Below the pieces are notes generated by a model. It did no database searches. It was not told where the DNA came from and worked only from the letters and a program-made list of their open reading frames with translations. From Ashinkailepas kermadecensis (lineage: Eukaryota; Arthropoda; Thecostraca; Neolepadidae), in NCBI GenBank assembly GCA_034440615.1, contig JAOTOM010004142.1, forward strand, positions 165,164 through 229,163: 64,000 nucleotides of DNA. Direction: 5' to 3'. The stretch's first letter is position 1, and each line of letters begins with the position of its first letter. Of the stretch, positions 1 to 11,485 are shown in pieces. Position numbers and translations under genes: made by a program.

Positions 1-333
1 TGCGACACATTTCGAAGTGCGGCCACCAAGTCTTCACCAGCAGCTGAGGTTCAATTTACATGTTGCAAAGCGTAACTTTTAAACATGTAACTTACACGCA
101 AAGCTACAGATATTGCCTTCTTCTTCTTCGGTGAATTTGACCAGCCTGCCACCAGTGCGGTGATATCGGCTGTTGTCGGAGTGTGTGTGAGGTGTATTCT
201 GTTTGGTTTGTGGGTGACGTGGACAACAATAAATGTATCGATGTAAGGAGCAGGGTACCCGGTTTCGTTTTGATCGGCCGATTCACTGACGATATTTACG
301 CGAATCAAACCAGAATCTGCCGCAGGGCATCAC
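1..333. other. Intron 3 of unc5, beyond the donor array
   Basis: This sequence lies downstream of the Ig2 exon on the minus strand. I see no exon, thrombospondin-like motif, SINE or simple repeat in it. The open frames across it do not resemble any domain I know. Confidence 0.5.
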
Positions 334-571
334 GGTGACGGTGAGCCCCAACTGCCCGCAGACGGTGAGCCCAACTGACCGTAGACGGTGAGCCCCAACT
401 GACCGTAGACGGTGAGCCCCAACTGACAGTAGACTGGCCATGACCGCAGACGGTGAGCTCCAACTGCCGTAACTGACCGCAGACGGCGAGCCCAACTGAC
501 CGCAGCGGTGAGCCCCAACTGACCGTAGACGGTGAGCCCCAACTGACCACCGTCAGTGAGCCCCAACTGAC
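334..571 (-). repeat. 24-bp minisatellite made from the Ig2 exon end and its splice donor
   Basis: About nine units of 23-24 bp follow the Ig2 exon directly. On the minus strand each unit is GTCAGTTGGGG followed by CTCACCGTCTACG. The second part equals the last 13 coding bases of the Ig2 exon, and the first equals the start of the intron. Each good copy therefore repeats an exon end plus a GTCAGT donor, and I count about eight GTCAGT sites. The first two units are exactly 24 bp and keep the frame, each adding eight codons. The third is 23 bp and would shift it. Some units are rearranged around 415-490. This could be an inert intronic repeat or a set of competing donors, and sequence alone does not decide. 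Confidence 0.85.
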
Positions 572-856
572 CGTAGACGGTGAGCCGCGCCGCCTGGCTG
601 ATCCTCCTGTTGGCCACGTTCTCGGCCACACACGAGTAGTTGGCCATGTCGGACAGCCTGACGGCGGCGATCAGCAGGTTGCCCTCGTTGCTGATGATGT
701 AGTTGGGGTCCTGCGTCACGTCGACAGTGACGTCATTCTTGAGCCAGCTGACGGTGGGCGCCGGGTTGCCCTCGGGCGCGACACAGCGCAGCTCCACGGT
801 CTGGTCGACCTCCACGCGGTCCGAGAACGGCGGCGTGTGGAACGACTTCTTCAGGT
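572..856 (-). CDS. unc5: UNC5 netrin receptor, Ig2 exon (internal, partial gene)
   Basis: This exon encodes the second extracellular immunoglobulin domain of the UNC5 netrin receptor, a single-pass neuronal guidance receptor mediating repulsion from netrin. It supplies residues 155-249. Y155 is split across the intron, and L156-K158 starts a linker like the one between vertebrate UNC5 Ig domains. The domain has C179, the tryptophan W192 in a WLKND stretch, and the terminal motif LSDMANYSC with C230. N227-Y-S is a glycosylation sequon. The acceptor is a CAG ending at 857, with a CACTAAC branch-like site about 24 bases upstream. The donor is G|GTCAGT after 572. The exon is 285 bp, phase 1 at both ends. 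Identity rests on motif order and on linkage to the Ig1 exon. A thrombospondin exon should follow beyond the window edge. Confidence 0.9.
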
Positions 857-975
857 CTGCGGACGGGTGGACGGCGTTAGTGCCGTGGAACGTCTCCGGC
901 GCCAGACACGATCACGGCGGTGAAACGGTGGAGGGCCTCGTCCTGGCTGGCGGACAGAGCCGACAGGGTTGAAAC

Positions 976-1056
976 GGGTCCCGTTTCAACATATGATTGG
1001 TGGGCTTGTAGGCGACAGAGCGGGTCAGCCGGTGCTGGCTGGACACACAAATCAGA
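976..1056. repeat. Dispersed direct repeat, copy 1
   Basis: It is almost identical to 1741-1817. The copies differ mainly by a duplicated CTGG. This copy opens with a near-palindrome, GAAACGGG/TCCCGTTTC, at 971-987. It lies about 120 bp upstream of the Ig2 acceptor. Confidence 0.85.
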
Positions 1057-3172
1057 CACACCGGTGAACACTTTGTCGCGAGTAGAGACCGAGCTCACAG
1101 CCATTGACGTGTCATGTATGCATCCGTCCGCGTGTTTATAAATCGATCACGAGAGGGAGATCGTGGGTGTAAATTTGGATAGATGGCGGATGACTTCCTT
1201 CTCGCTCGTGGTATGGATAAAGAGAAAGGATGCACATCAAAAGCATCGGTGGATAAGTACATATTTTCAATGCTCTTTTTCATTGATTTCAACAGGCGAC
1301 ACCCTTCAGAGGTAGGATTCTAAGTTGAGCTTCACAGATGCTCGACAGGTTTCAGTGGTGCACAGGCACCCAAAAAGAAGGCAATTCTCCACCCATGGCC
1401 CCAAGTAGAATGTCCGGGAACCTCACTCTGCACACGTGATTGCACCACTTAATCGGTGATGCGCCCACGCACGTGTTGGTGCTTCGAAACAGCTGTTGAT
1501 TAATACCGTTCCATCGCTGCTACAATCGTTCATCATCCATCTCAAAATCAGTCAGCTGGTGAAGCGGCGGATTCCTGCGCCGTTGCACGCCACATTAGGC
1601 ACAATCGCGCGCCGCTGCACGCCGCGTCAGGCGCATTCCGGCGCCGCCGACGACACGGCAGCTAAATCTGCCCTCGGCGGGGAGCCGGCCGGGCAGCAGG
1701 CTCGTGGTCGCCGGCAGGGTCTCCCACTGACGCGGCAGCCGGGTCCCGTTTCAACATATGATTGGTGGGCTTGTAGGCGACAGAGCGGGTCAGCCGGTGC
1801 TGGACACACAAATCAGATGTTCCATCGGCGTTCGGATTCGGCTGAAGGTTTGGCGCAGCTGGAAAAACTCGAAGTGGGAGGTGCGGTAGGGTTTGTTGCA
1901 GCGAGGCGGTTTATTAATTAGTCCAAAACCCGGCCAGGATCATCGGATTGAAGCGGTCGATGTGGATTACTTGCTTTCACGGGCTACGAATAAAGGACGG
2001 TACTGGGAAAATGGTGATTTTCCAGGGTTGTCATCGATGGGAAATTTACACACTCGAGGACAATATGGGATATCGCTCCTTTGATTATCATCGGAGGAAA
2101 AATGTCCCTGAAGATGATCCGGATAAGCAAAGCATAGTTTAATTTATAAATGCAATGACACACATACATAAACGATATGATAATGTTTGTTCTGTCCTAT
2201 TTATCAGAAGCGGAAGGCTGCTTTATTCATAAATTACCAGAAAAAGATCAATATTTCACAATAAGTAGAATTCTTTCAGCGTTGAGACCAGCACAATATA
2301 TTTTCTCGAGCTAGAAGCTAGACGATATTCGAGCTCGAGAAAAGGTGCAGAAAATACAAAAATGTGCTGGCCTGTCGATAAGGATACTTGTGCGCCTTAC
2401 TTTTCCACACGAAAGCATTTGAAGAAGTGAAAACAATACAAATTTGACCCATGTTGCGGGGTGAGCGGAATTGTTCAGCTGGCTCCTACCGGCCACACAG
2501 ATGTCATAACATAACCACACACATTTATCACACCGCGGGAGCAATAACCTGTTACCCGAGCGGCCAAACCGAATTACGACAGTCTTAAAACCCCACACAT
2601 AACTTCAACGATCCAGATAACGGACCCGCCGCCGGGAGATCAACGGCTCTAAACGTCTGATAAATACCGACGCACCATGCAGTGTCCATAGCGGAAGTAG
2701 TCTCAGCGCGAGCGGCGCGCGGCGGAGAATTAGTGGCGGACGTAACAAGCACGCGCCACTTCTCGTAAGTCACATCGCGTAATGGCTGAAACGTAATCGG
2801 AGGGTCGGCTCTGCAGACAAAGGGTCGCAACGACATTCAATTATATGGCAGACGATACGAGTGGCACCGCGCCGCGGCTCGCAGCGAGCTCACTGACAAT
2901 GGATTGCCGGTGATCAAACGGAAATGCGTCGATAAAAATGCACAATAACTCGCGGCGAGTGCACGGATACCCAGTCAGCTGTGCAGCGCTGAGTTATCAA
3001 CGTCACCGCAGTGGCGCACTGTTGTTCTTTCATCAGCGGGTGGCGACGGTGACCTGGCTGTTCGGTGGTGGCAGCGGGCCCGCCGAGCGGTAATGCGCTG
3101 TGTAAATAGTTTGCCACGGCGGCCATCTATCTGCGAGCGGTGCTACGGACGGATTGAGGAAGTGGCAGCGCG
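1057..3172. other. Intronic sequence, mostly unassigned
   Basis: Apart from the repeat copy at 1741-1817 I see no gene, RNA or mobile element. The part from 1560 to 1740 is GC-rich, and the part from 1960 to 2340 is AT-richer. Open frames are short and have no recognisable domain. Confidence 0.4.
1741..1817. repeat. Dispersed direct repeat, copy 2
   Basis: Second copy of the sequence at 976-1056, in the same orientation, 0.7 kb further into the intron. Near identity implies a recent duplication or a young short element. I see no tail or target duplication. Confidence 0.85.
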
Positions 3173-3398
3173 CAGGGGCAGATCTAGGGTGCAAAGGGCT
3201 ATGCCCCCTGCAAAGAGGCCGATTTTTGGCGATATTTTGCACAAAGAATAACATTTCTTCGAAAGCAAAGAACATTTCATGATATAAATATTATCTTAAG
3301 CAGACGCGACGAATGTTAACTGTTCAAATCTGATCAGTCTTTTCGAAATCGGGAACTTTTTAATTGTCCCCCAATCCAGGCTTCTGGATCCGCCCCTG
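3173..3398. mobile_element. Short hAT-like non-autonomous DNA transposon (MITE)
   Basis: A 226-bp unit has terminal inverted repeats, CAGGGGCAGATCTAG at the left and CTGGATCCGCCCCTG at the right (13 of 15 paired). It is flanked by GCAGCGCG (3165-3172) and GCGGCGCG (3399-3406), an 8-bp target duplication with one mismatch. Eight-base duplications and CAGGGG ends fit the hAT superfamily. There is no coding capacity. Confidence 0.75.
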
Positions 3399-3548
3399 GC
3401 GGCGCGCGGCAGGCGCGGAAGCCGAGGCGGGTTCAAGCTGACCGTCTCCTGACACGACGCAGCTGGCGGCGGCTCAGCTGACCATCGGCAGTCAGCTGGC
3501 GGCGCAAATGCGGACGGCGGGATCGAATCCCAACAGTGTCCAGTCAGC

Positions 3549-3570
3549 TATTTGGGCTTTAGGGCGCGCC
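3549..3570 (-). repeat. Tail fragment of a dispersed element
   Basis: It contains the recurring string TATTTGGGCTTTAGGGCGC. The same motif recurs at about 18798, 21212, 28303, 33630, 39335 and 43220, and inverted at 27847. It looks like the 3' end of a retroposon with an (AACT)n tail. Confidence 0.5.
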
Positions 3571-3600
3571 CAGCCGCATCTCGACGCCTTTGAAACGTCG

Positions 3601-3759
3601 GTTGGTTATTGGTTTTACGACACGTCGACCGTTGAGTCACGTAGCGTCGCCAATCTCTCACGCCGATTGGTCGCGGGCGAAGAGTAGCGACAGGTGAGAC
3701 TCGAACCCACAACCTTTCGATTGTGAGACGAGCATCTTACCCCTAGACCACTCGTCCCC
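3601..3759 (-). mobile_element. tRNA-derived SINE, family 1, full length
   Basis: Read on the minus strand, the element opens with a tRNA-like head carrying A box TGGTCTAGGGG and B box GGTTCGAGTCT, the internal RNA polymerase III promoter. A body with the core CCAATCGGCGTGAGAG follows, and the tail ends CCAATAACCAAC. A perfect 14-bp target duplication, CCTTTGAAACGTCG, flanks it at 3587-3600 and 3760-3773. The D arm is closest to tRNA-Pro, by inspection only. The anticodon arm is degenerate, so this is not a working tRNA gene. Confidence 0.92.
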
Positions 3760-3773
3760 CCTTTGAAACGTCG

Positions 3774-5135
3774 AGCAATGGTGGAAAGATCGAGGTGGAA
3801 CGACCGAATCCCAGCCGTGTTCAGAAGACCGAGAAGTGGCGGAACAGAGACCATGTGCGGAAGTACAACGGGAGAAAGCCGTGCTTAGCAGGCCGGTTCC
3901 CAGCTATCGAGGAGAAGAACGACAAACAGTGTGATGAGCTCTAAGTGCACGCGACGGAGTGCAGTTATCTCGACCGGCCCGTACGCAAATGTCCACCTGG
4001 GCCGTATTGATTCTACCGTCTACCGTATCTCCCCCCCCCCCCCCATCACACACAAACACACACAACCGCACCTGCGCTACTGATACCACAATAAACATGA
4101 GCAGAGGAAACACAAGAGCATATTAGCACACACGGCGGTACACACAGCAAAGGCGCGATTGCGAGTAGGTGTGTGTGGGGTGGGGACGACCGGCGGAGAG
4201 ACTAAGGAAATGCTGGAGAGCCACAGTTGGACATTTAACTCCGTGCCGGTCTAACTAACCGCACTCGGTCACCTGAACGCTCATGACGCTGCTTATCATT
4301 CTCCAAACTCAACGACAGCACCTGGTGGACCGCAGTCCACGAGTTCTCCCAACAAAAGCAACACCCCTCTCTCAGGGCAGCCGCCTTCCTGCGCAGTTGC
4401 CGCCTTTCCGGCGGATTTCAGTTCCAACTTGGCCGCGACGGTGGCAGGCCGACTGTTTCTTTTGCCGCACACTTGGTTTGAGCACAATGCGCCATAAAAG
4501 CCGCCCGCCATCGGCCGCCGGCCGTCCGGCGGAACAGGAGCACATAACGTCGACGTGACTCGGATATAAACCGCTCCGGCTCATCAGACGGCAGCGGCTG
4601 CCTGGGGGTACAGCGGACATAGATGAACCGAACTGCAACACGCCGTACTAACCCCACTGACAGCCCTGCATGAGAGCATGCTGCTACCAATACCAATAAC
4701 TAGCACGCGACAGCCGGCGTGACGGGCGGTGTGGACAATTACCTCTTTGTCCATACGGTAAAGATGCCTCGGTGCTCTTCGACAAGAGTAGGCAAATGCC
4801 GGCACAGTGGCAAAGTCGACTTTCTCGTCAGCCCTCCCTCACCCAGGTACAGATTATCTTGCGGAGCAGTAAAGTATACTAAAAACACTAAACATCCGGG
4901 AAACGTATCCCGCCCCGACCCCGAAACGCATCCCGCCCAGACCCCGCCTTCAGCCCATTAACGTCACATAGACTATAACGTAAGACTACCTTAACGTAAA
5001 TGTACACTTGCCTTAAACATGCTTGCAAAGCCCACTCGCTTTAAAGTCGGCGCAGATGACCCCTATGATCCGACGCGCCAATAAACTCACTCCCGCGCAC
5101 CCCTTTAGACGGCGACATATTTTCGAGTTGACCTC
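3774..5135. other. Intronic sequence, unassigned
   Basis: It holds a run of 14 C at 4031-4044 followed by a short CA-rich stretch, but no recognisable gene or element. Overlapping frames at 4280-4700 lie in GC-rich sequence and show no domain. Confidence 0.4.
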
Positions 5136-5144
5136 GCAGTGAGG

Positions 5145-5314
5145 AAGTTTGTTTTGTTTGTTATTGGTTTTACGACACGTCGACCGTTGAGTCATGTAGC
5201 GTCGCCAATCTCTCACGCCGATTGGTCGCGGGCGAAGAGCAGCGACAGGTGAGACTCGAACCCACAACCTTTCGATTGTGAGACGAGCATCTTACCCCTA
5301 GACCACTCGTCCCC
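5145..5314 (-). mobile_element. tRNA-derived SINE, family 1
   Basis: It has the same head, body and tail as the copy at 3601-3759, with few differences. The tail is a T-rich run with GTTTGTTATTGG on the plus strand. The flanking 9-bp duplication GCAGTGAGG is at 5136-5144 and 5315-5323. Confidence 0.9.
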
Positions 5315-5770
5315 GCAGTGAGGCAGTGAGACAGACTGTCGTCGGGAGTGGCTCGTCGGCGGGGTCGCTGCACAACAGTGAACGACCACGTGTGACCGCG
5401 CACTTTAGTGACCACGGCCACCATCGACATGACGACGCATTTTCAACGCAACTGAGAAGCTGCAGCGTTCCAGACTCCAGCTTCGCGCCGAACAACGCCG
5501 TTTTGGACGCGGTGTCACTGTCATCAGATTGCTTCGAACTTTGCCATATAGTTAGCAGACTTCGATTAATCCTTGGTTGGCCTACATTGCCGCTGTTTGG
5601 GTAGTTGATTACTGGGCCGGACGCGGCATTGGCACCGTGCCCATGGAATTACGCCTGTTCCGACACTCGTGCGGTATGCTAAATAGCTGGAATCTGCCCA
5701 AAATGACGCTTCAGAACAACGCCCATTCACGAGAATGAACGAAATTCGCCCATGCACTGATCGGCTATTT

Positions 5771-5852
5771 GCTGCATGGTTATTTGCATGGTTAGTTAGT
5801 TGCATGGTTATTTGCATGGTTATCTGCATGGTACTACTGCATGGTTATTTGC
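5771..5852. repeat. GCATGGTTATTT short tandem repeat
   Basis: Six imperfect copies of GCATGGTTATTT, with inserted GTTAGTTA and ACTACT. Confidence 0.8.
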
Positions 5853-7761
5853 TGCGTACCGATGGGCCGGGACATGGCTATTTCACCGCCAGGGGACTCT
5901 CCCATGGGCATCCCCTAAGATTTCGCCTTCTGTAGAAATATGAAACAAACTTGAAATGTAAGGTAGTGAAACAGTGTAACTGCTTGGCAAAATATCCTTT
6001 CAACTGATGAAGTGAATGGGTGAAATGATGGTGTCAGTTCATATGCTACGACACATAGCAGTCCAGACGTTCAAGAGCATCGAACATTGGCCAATCTTAA
6101 TTTTTAATGCCATTTAAGAGCAGTGACGTAACATCACAGCCATGCATTCAGTGCGTCATCCTTGCACACACCCGGTGTATCGAATCGCTTGGATTTTAAT
6201 CAATACTATAGCGGCGGATCCGTAGATTAACATGTCACGCATCTTACTGACAAAAGTGTAGTAGATCTTGATACGTTTTAAATGGAGGCGATATGTCATC
6301 TCAATAGCTGCGGCTGTCCACTGATCTATGGCTTAAATGCGATGTAACCGATATTTTTAGTAGGTGCAGTATAATGCGATTCAATAGTGAATGACAGGCA
6401 TCACTGGATATTGATAAATTAATTAGTGCGAGTGGCAATTTGCTCACGGTGACCAGGAGTCCTGAGGCTATCGAGCCGACGTCATCAGGGTGCTTATCAC
6501 ATGCACAGCTGCTGCCAATCAAAACCAGCCGGTCTGTAACGAATTGGTACTTACGTCACAACCAGACAGCAAATCTGAAGCAGTACTTACCTGAAAATTC
6601 GCAGATGATTAAAATGTTGATTGCTATGTTGCACAGTTTATTAAAATGAGCATGCGCATAATTTCGAAATTTGTTTTCTCACCTTGAAATTAGGTTAATG
6701 ACAAAGAATGCTTAAGGTCACCTCTATGCGGTTTGCAATTGAAGAAGGGCCATGTCTTTGTAGGTATTAATCATCTGGCTGCTCCTGATCAGCTGAACTT
6801 GTTAGCATCTGGAAAAAGTGCAAGTCTTGTGGCTGGAGAAGCTGGAGTACAAAGCGCATTCGAACTCTTTCCCATCAGAAATACCAAAGAAGTATAAATA
6901 CCGTAGCAGGGTCCCTTATTTTATTGCAAATGTATTTCGCGAGAGGTCTACTGAAGTTCAATATAACAGGGCAGATGGAAGAAGGGCAGAGAGGTTCTGA
7001 CCATCTGCATCAGGCAAACGGTCTTAATTTCCTCGAAAGTTGAGAAATTTTATCGAATGCAATACAGGAGATCGAAAAAGCATCAAAGCCCGTCGCTGAT
7101 GGTGGTGTTTTCGTGTTGCAGGGTGCGTAAACTACATGACCATTTTGCGCTCGTTGAAACCTCTTCGCTTACCGGGTGAAGGGAAGGAAGGACGCTGGAG
7201 GAATGCCACGGGCATTACACGCATGCCGCACCGCCAGCGGCGCAACAGCTGACCCACATTTTCCCGCGTTGTACATCACTGTCGACAGCAACGCGACCGG
7301 GCGCAGACGACACCCCTGCGGGACACCGTCTGCCAAGAACAGTAGGCCCGTGTGCCGAGCGGCACGGAAGCGTCACGGACAGCAGATGAATTGTCGTTGG
7401 GTGTCTGCCCTGAAGACGATCCGAAATGTCACATCCAGTCGGACCGTCCTTCAGGTATGTATCGCTCCGGAATTTAGGTGGATGCATTTCTTTTGCGCGC
7501 AACCCAACACGCATGGCATCGGCAATCCATTAACTGTCACAGTTCGTGCTAACGTCCCATAGTCAACGGCATTCCACAACCGCCCGGAATCTCAAGTATG
7601 GGAAACAGCAGCCAAAGGTAACTGTCCAAAGCATGCTCGAAAATAATGGATAAATAGAACAAATATACAATAATACAATAAATATAAGATATATAAAACA
7701 TCATAAATATAGGAAAAAATTGAAAATAATTCATGACGTATGTATTGAACATAATAGTACG

Positions 7762-7828
7762 GTGTAGTACGATGTATGACATGCATCGTACATGTACGAT
7801 GTACAATACGTTGCACGATGCAATACGA
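7762..7828. repeat. Self-complementary TACGATG-rich cluster
   Basis: Repeated TACGATG, GTAC and GCATCGTAC words in both orientations allow several alternative hairpins, such as CATCGTACATGTACGATG. It lies just after an AT-rich stretch. Confidence 0.6.
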
Positions 7829-8000
7829 GCTATACGCATAGGTCACAAGTGGCACCAAGTTCCAGCAGTGTGTATGTGTGTGTGTGTGGGTGGGTACCCT
7901 TCCCAGCAAACACCAGAGCTGATGACGGGCCCGGACCCAGGCCCGTCTGTCCAGCAGGCGAGCCTCGGGTGTGACGCGCGACAGCGGTGGCCGGCGCCGC

Positions 8001-8045
8001 GTGACGAGCGTCCGCGTGACGAGCGTCCGCGTGACGAGCGTCCGC
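8001..8045. repeat. 15-bp tandem repeat, three exact copies
   Basis: Unit GTGACGAGCGTCCGC, three times without change. Confidence 0.9.
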
Positions 8046-8780
8046 TACATCTCCACACTCCGTCGGCCGGATCGGTGCGAGCCCGGCCGCGGCGCACAGC
8101 CGTCGGTGACGTCACGCACCGGACGGCGCGTGCAAATATACAGTCGTGTCACGGAGCGCGCTGGAAGTGCCACGCTGACACGCCGGCCCATTACACGGTG
8201 TTAATTTATGTAGCGGGATGTGTAGCTTTAGATTATCTGGCCTGCGACAAGACCGAGCTCCCCCGGGGCCCTGTCGCATTCTAGCCGAAGAGTGTATTCA
8301 GCCTGATTCATCACGGAACATCTGTCGGTGTCAGCTCACTCGCCGATAATCCGAATTTAGTTTGGTCATCAGAGACATTCATCCCCCATTTGTTGATGTG
8401 CGAAGACTGCGGACATTCTATTGACAAGACGAAGCAAACACAAGCGGCAACGACAGCACAAACGAGCCATTTTTGTGTCCAGAGCACTCACTCTCTGTCA
8501 TGATCGCGCCATTCCCGAGATATTCTCGCGTGGAGAAATAGTTCCGAACATTTGTAAGCACGTGGCTTGTGTACAGTCGGATGGTCATGTGACGTTCACA
8601 CACAGGCGGGAACAGTGACGGTCCGCGAGCTGCACCCACACGTTGCATGAAGGTATTCTGCGAAAAGTTTAGGGAAAAGTTAGATCATGACGTCAGAATA
8701 AATTGGCAGCGTGGCAGGCATGAGACAAGGTTGAAATTATGTCAGTAGGATCTGCTGACCCAGGCCGGGGCAACAGCAAT

Positions 8781-9221
8781 CAGCTGCTGGGGTGTCGTTT
8801 AGCTACATGTAGGACGCATGTGGAAATTGTGATCGATATCAGGCTTTTGTTCTGTGCGCGTGCCAAGTTCACCAAATACAGTGCAGAATTGTTGTGACAA
8901 TGGAAAGAATATCTTTTGTGAAATGCAACTCCATACAACACAGCTATATTTATATTCACATATCAAATCCCTCCCACGGGAGCTTGGCTGGCGTGGTAGC
9001 ACGTGCGCCCAATACCATTTTGAACCCGTGAATTTGCCTGAAGCAAACTTACGGATTGATCGATGGACTTCGAAGCCGCTTTGGTGAGAGCTATTTAGCT
9101 ATTGTCACAAAAATGTTCCACTATAAATTGGTTCAATTTATGCGCACACGGATATGAAGCTACTATTGATCACAATCGTCACACGAGTCATATATGTAGC
9201 TAAACGACACCCCAGCAGCTG
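8781..9221. mobile_element. Foldback or MITE-like unit with perfect 28-bp inverted repeats
   Basis: Positions 8781-8808 and 9194-9221 are perfect reverse complements. The left arm begins CAGCTGCTGGGGTGTCG and ends AGCTACAT. The 385 bp between them is non-coding as far as I can tell. I see no convincing target duplication, and similarity continues only weakly outward. A transposon with long terminal repeats or a local inverted duplication are both possible. Confidence 0.7.
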
Positions 9222-9995
9222 ACGCTATTGTCCAACCTGACTCGGTAGGCCTTGGGCTGACCAGTGTTTTAAGACTAAGGACATACATTTCACAAATTAC
9301 ACGAAAGTAGAGCGAAGAAGGCAAAATTATATTCCAAGAAGTCAAACAGAGTCCATACCAAGTGTCGGTTTGCATTACATTTGGTAATTTCAAGACGCTG
9401 TGTCTTTGAAACTTTACTCGACATACACACACCGTCAGGACTCGGGCAAACATTGCTTTGATGAATGGTGAGAAACAATCAATGCTTTTGAACCTGCCGC
9501 CAAATGATGTGAAAGATTTCCAAACAAAATAAAACAACATCGATGTCCTATACTGGCTCTAAATTAACATGCCAGACCCAGAGTAAAGTGACATAAAAGC
9601 ATGTTTCCGCACATCCATACATCCATGCTTCGCTCGTTTCAGCATGTTTTCCTAGCCGAGTTAAGCTCGGCAGTCCACAGCTACATCTGCGCAGACCGAA
9701 TTGGCTATAACCGTCTGACACACCGCACCACGAGCCTGGGGAAACAGATGTCCTCTCTCCCCACACAAAGAAGCGGAAATAAGTTGCGCGCAAGTTAATA
9801 CCTGCTGGTATCATCGGGAAAAGACGCAATAACATTTGTCATCAAAAGTGTTCGTGATTTTCGCGGTGTTGGTAGTGACGGCGACGCTCCGGGTTTTAGA
9901 AGCAGCGTCAGCCATTATAAGCCTGTAACGTTGGAGAAGGCACGAGCTTGGTGTTATTAATCGGTGCTGCCCATGAGCACTTGGTAGGCCAGCTC
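9222..9995. other. Intronic sequence, unassigned
   Basis: AT-balanced sequence with short open frames on both strands, none with a recognisable motif. I see no repeat. Confidence 0.4.
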
Positions 9996-10678
9996 AGTTG
10001 GTGCTGTGAGGCTGGTGCAGCTGGTGTGGTGAGGATGGTGTAGTTGGTGTTGTGCGGATGGTGTAGTTGGTGTTGTGCGGATGGTGTAGTGGTGTTGTGC
10101 GGATGGTGTAGCTGATATGAGGATGGTGCAGCTGGTGTGGTGAGGATGGTGCGCTGGTGTGGTGAGGATGGTGCAGCTGATATGTGGATGGTGTAGTTGG
10201 TATTGTGATGATGGTGTAGCTGATGTTGTGAGGATGGTGCAGCTGGTGTGGTGAGGATGGTGTAGCTGGTGTTGTGCGGATTGTGTTGTGCGGATGGTGT
10301 AGTTGGTGTTGTATGGATGTTGTAGCTGGTGTTGTGCGGATGATGCAGCTGGTGTTGTGTGGATGGTGTAGTTGGTGTTGTGTGGATGGTGTAGTTGGTG
10401 TTGTGCGGATGATGCAGCTAGTGTGAGGATGGTGTAGCTGGTGTTGTGCGGATGTTGTAGCTGGTGTTGTGCGGATGGTGTAGTTGGTGTTGTGCGGATG
10501 TTGCAGCTGGTGTTGTGCGGATGGTGTAGCTGGTGTTGTGTGGATGGTGTAGTTAGTGTTGTGCGGATGGTGTAGCTGGTGTTGTGCGAGTGATGCAGCT
10601 GGCATAGTGAGGATGTGGGACTGGTGCCAAGCGGATGGTGCATCTGGTGCTGTGCGGACGGTGCAGCCGGTGCTGTGG
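9996..10678. repeat. 23-bp minisatellite, about 29 copies
   Basis: The unit is built from GGTGTTGTGCGGATG and GTGTAGTT or GTGCAGCT. Copies vary mainly at T/C positions, and the 3' end (10615-10678) is more diverged and GC-richer. A 23-bp period cycles all three frames, which explains the long Thr/His-rich open frames on the minus strand. I do not treat these as protein. Confidence 0.9.
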
Positions 10679-11485
10679 GGGCCGGCACAGCGCCGCCTCC
10701 GCCGGACGGCTGTGTGCGGGCTCGGTCCACAGTCGGACAATGGATGGCCGCCAAGTCACACCACGACCTCCGGCAACAAATGGCGCGCGTCTGGCCGGCT
10801 GGCGGCAGCCGCCTGGGCGCTCCGCACCGCGCCGACAAACACGGCCACAGTCCACGGCCGGCCGGTGCGGGGGCTGCCGCCGCCGGACGTCGCTGCAGCC
10901 CCCCCCCCCACCCCTCCACCTCCCGCGGAGTTAAGCAACGTCCACTCGCCCACCAATGCGGGAGGCAAGCTCACCTTCCATCCGTCTAAAGTAGACATAC
11001 AGCGTCATGCACACGCAAAAAAGCCCAGTCATCATTCATTCATCATATTATTTAGAACTTGTTGGTAAATATCGTAATTATTATTAATCGCCCAATGAAG
11101 CATTGTATTACTCTAGCGAATACAAATGCACACAATGCGTTTTCCGCTTTACTCGCCTCCATATTACCATGGTTCCATAGGCCCCTTTGCGGCTCACATA
11201 GTTGGTACAAAATCCGATAATTTGCGGTGACACTAGTGGGACTTGAGCCTGCCATCTCCCGCCAGAATCACGCACGCCGCGCATGCATACAGCTGCTTCC
11301 GGCGCCAACTGGACGTTAGTTTTGAGGTACGACCGGGAGCGGCGAGCTGTTGAATTTGTGCGACGCCACGCCACACCCGCGGGTCCGGTCCTGAGTGCAG
11401 CCGAGGTCGGGTGGGCCCACTTCCGGTGAGGAGTGGCCGGTTAGTCGGTCAGCGTGACCTCGACTGAGCTGGACTGGACCGCACA
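10679..11485. other. GC-rich intronic sequence
   Basis: The part from 10680 to 10930 is GC- and CpG-rich, with a C-run at 10899-10910. It becomes AT-richer after 11000. Overlapping open frames on both strands are composition effects. I recognise no gene. Confidence 0.4.

Larger units (their letters stand above)
5324..8780. other. Intronic sequence with short simple repeats
   Basis: I see no gene here. The stretch 5930-7130 is AT-rich and featureless to me. Short repeats at 5771-5852, 7762-7828 and 8001-8045 are listed separately. The two overlapping open frames at 7176-7562 show no domain I know. Confidence 0.4.

Noticed and set aside
9957..10919. 320-codon Thr/His-rich frame
   Set aside because: It is the 23-bp array read through its three frames, with GC-rich flanking sequence at the start.
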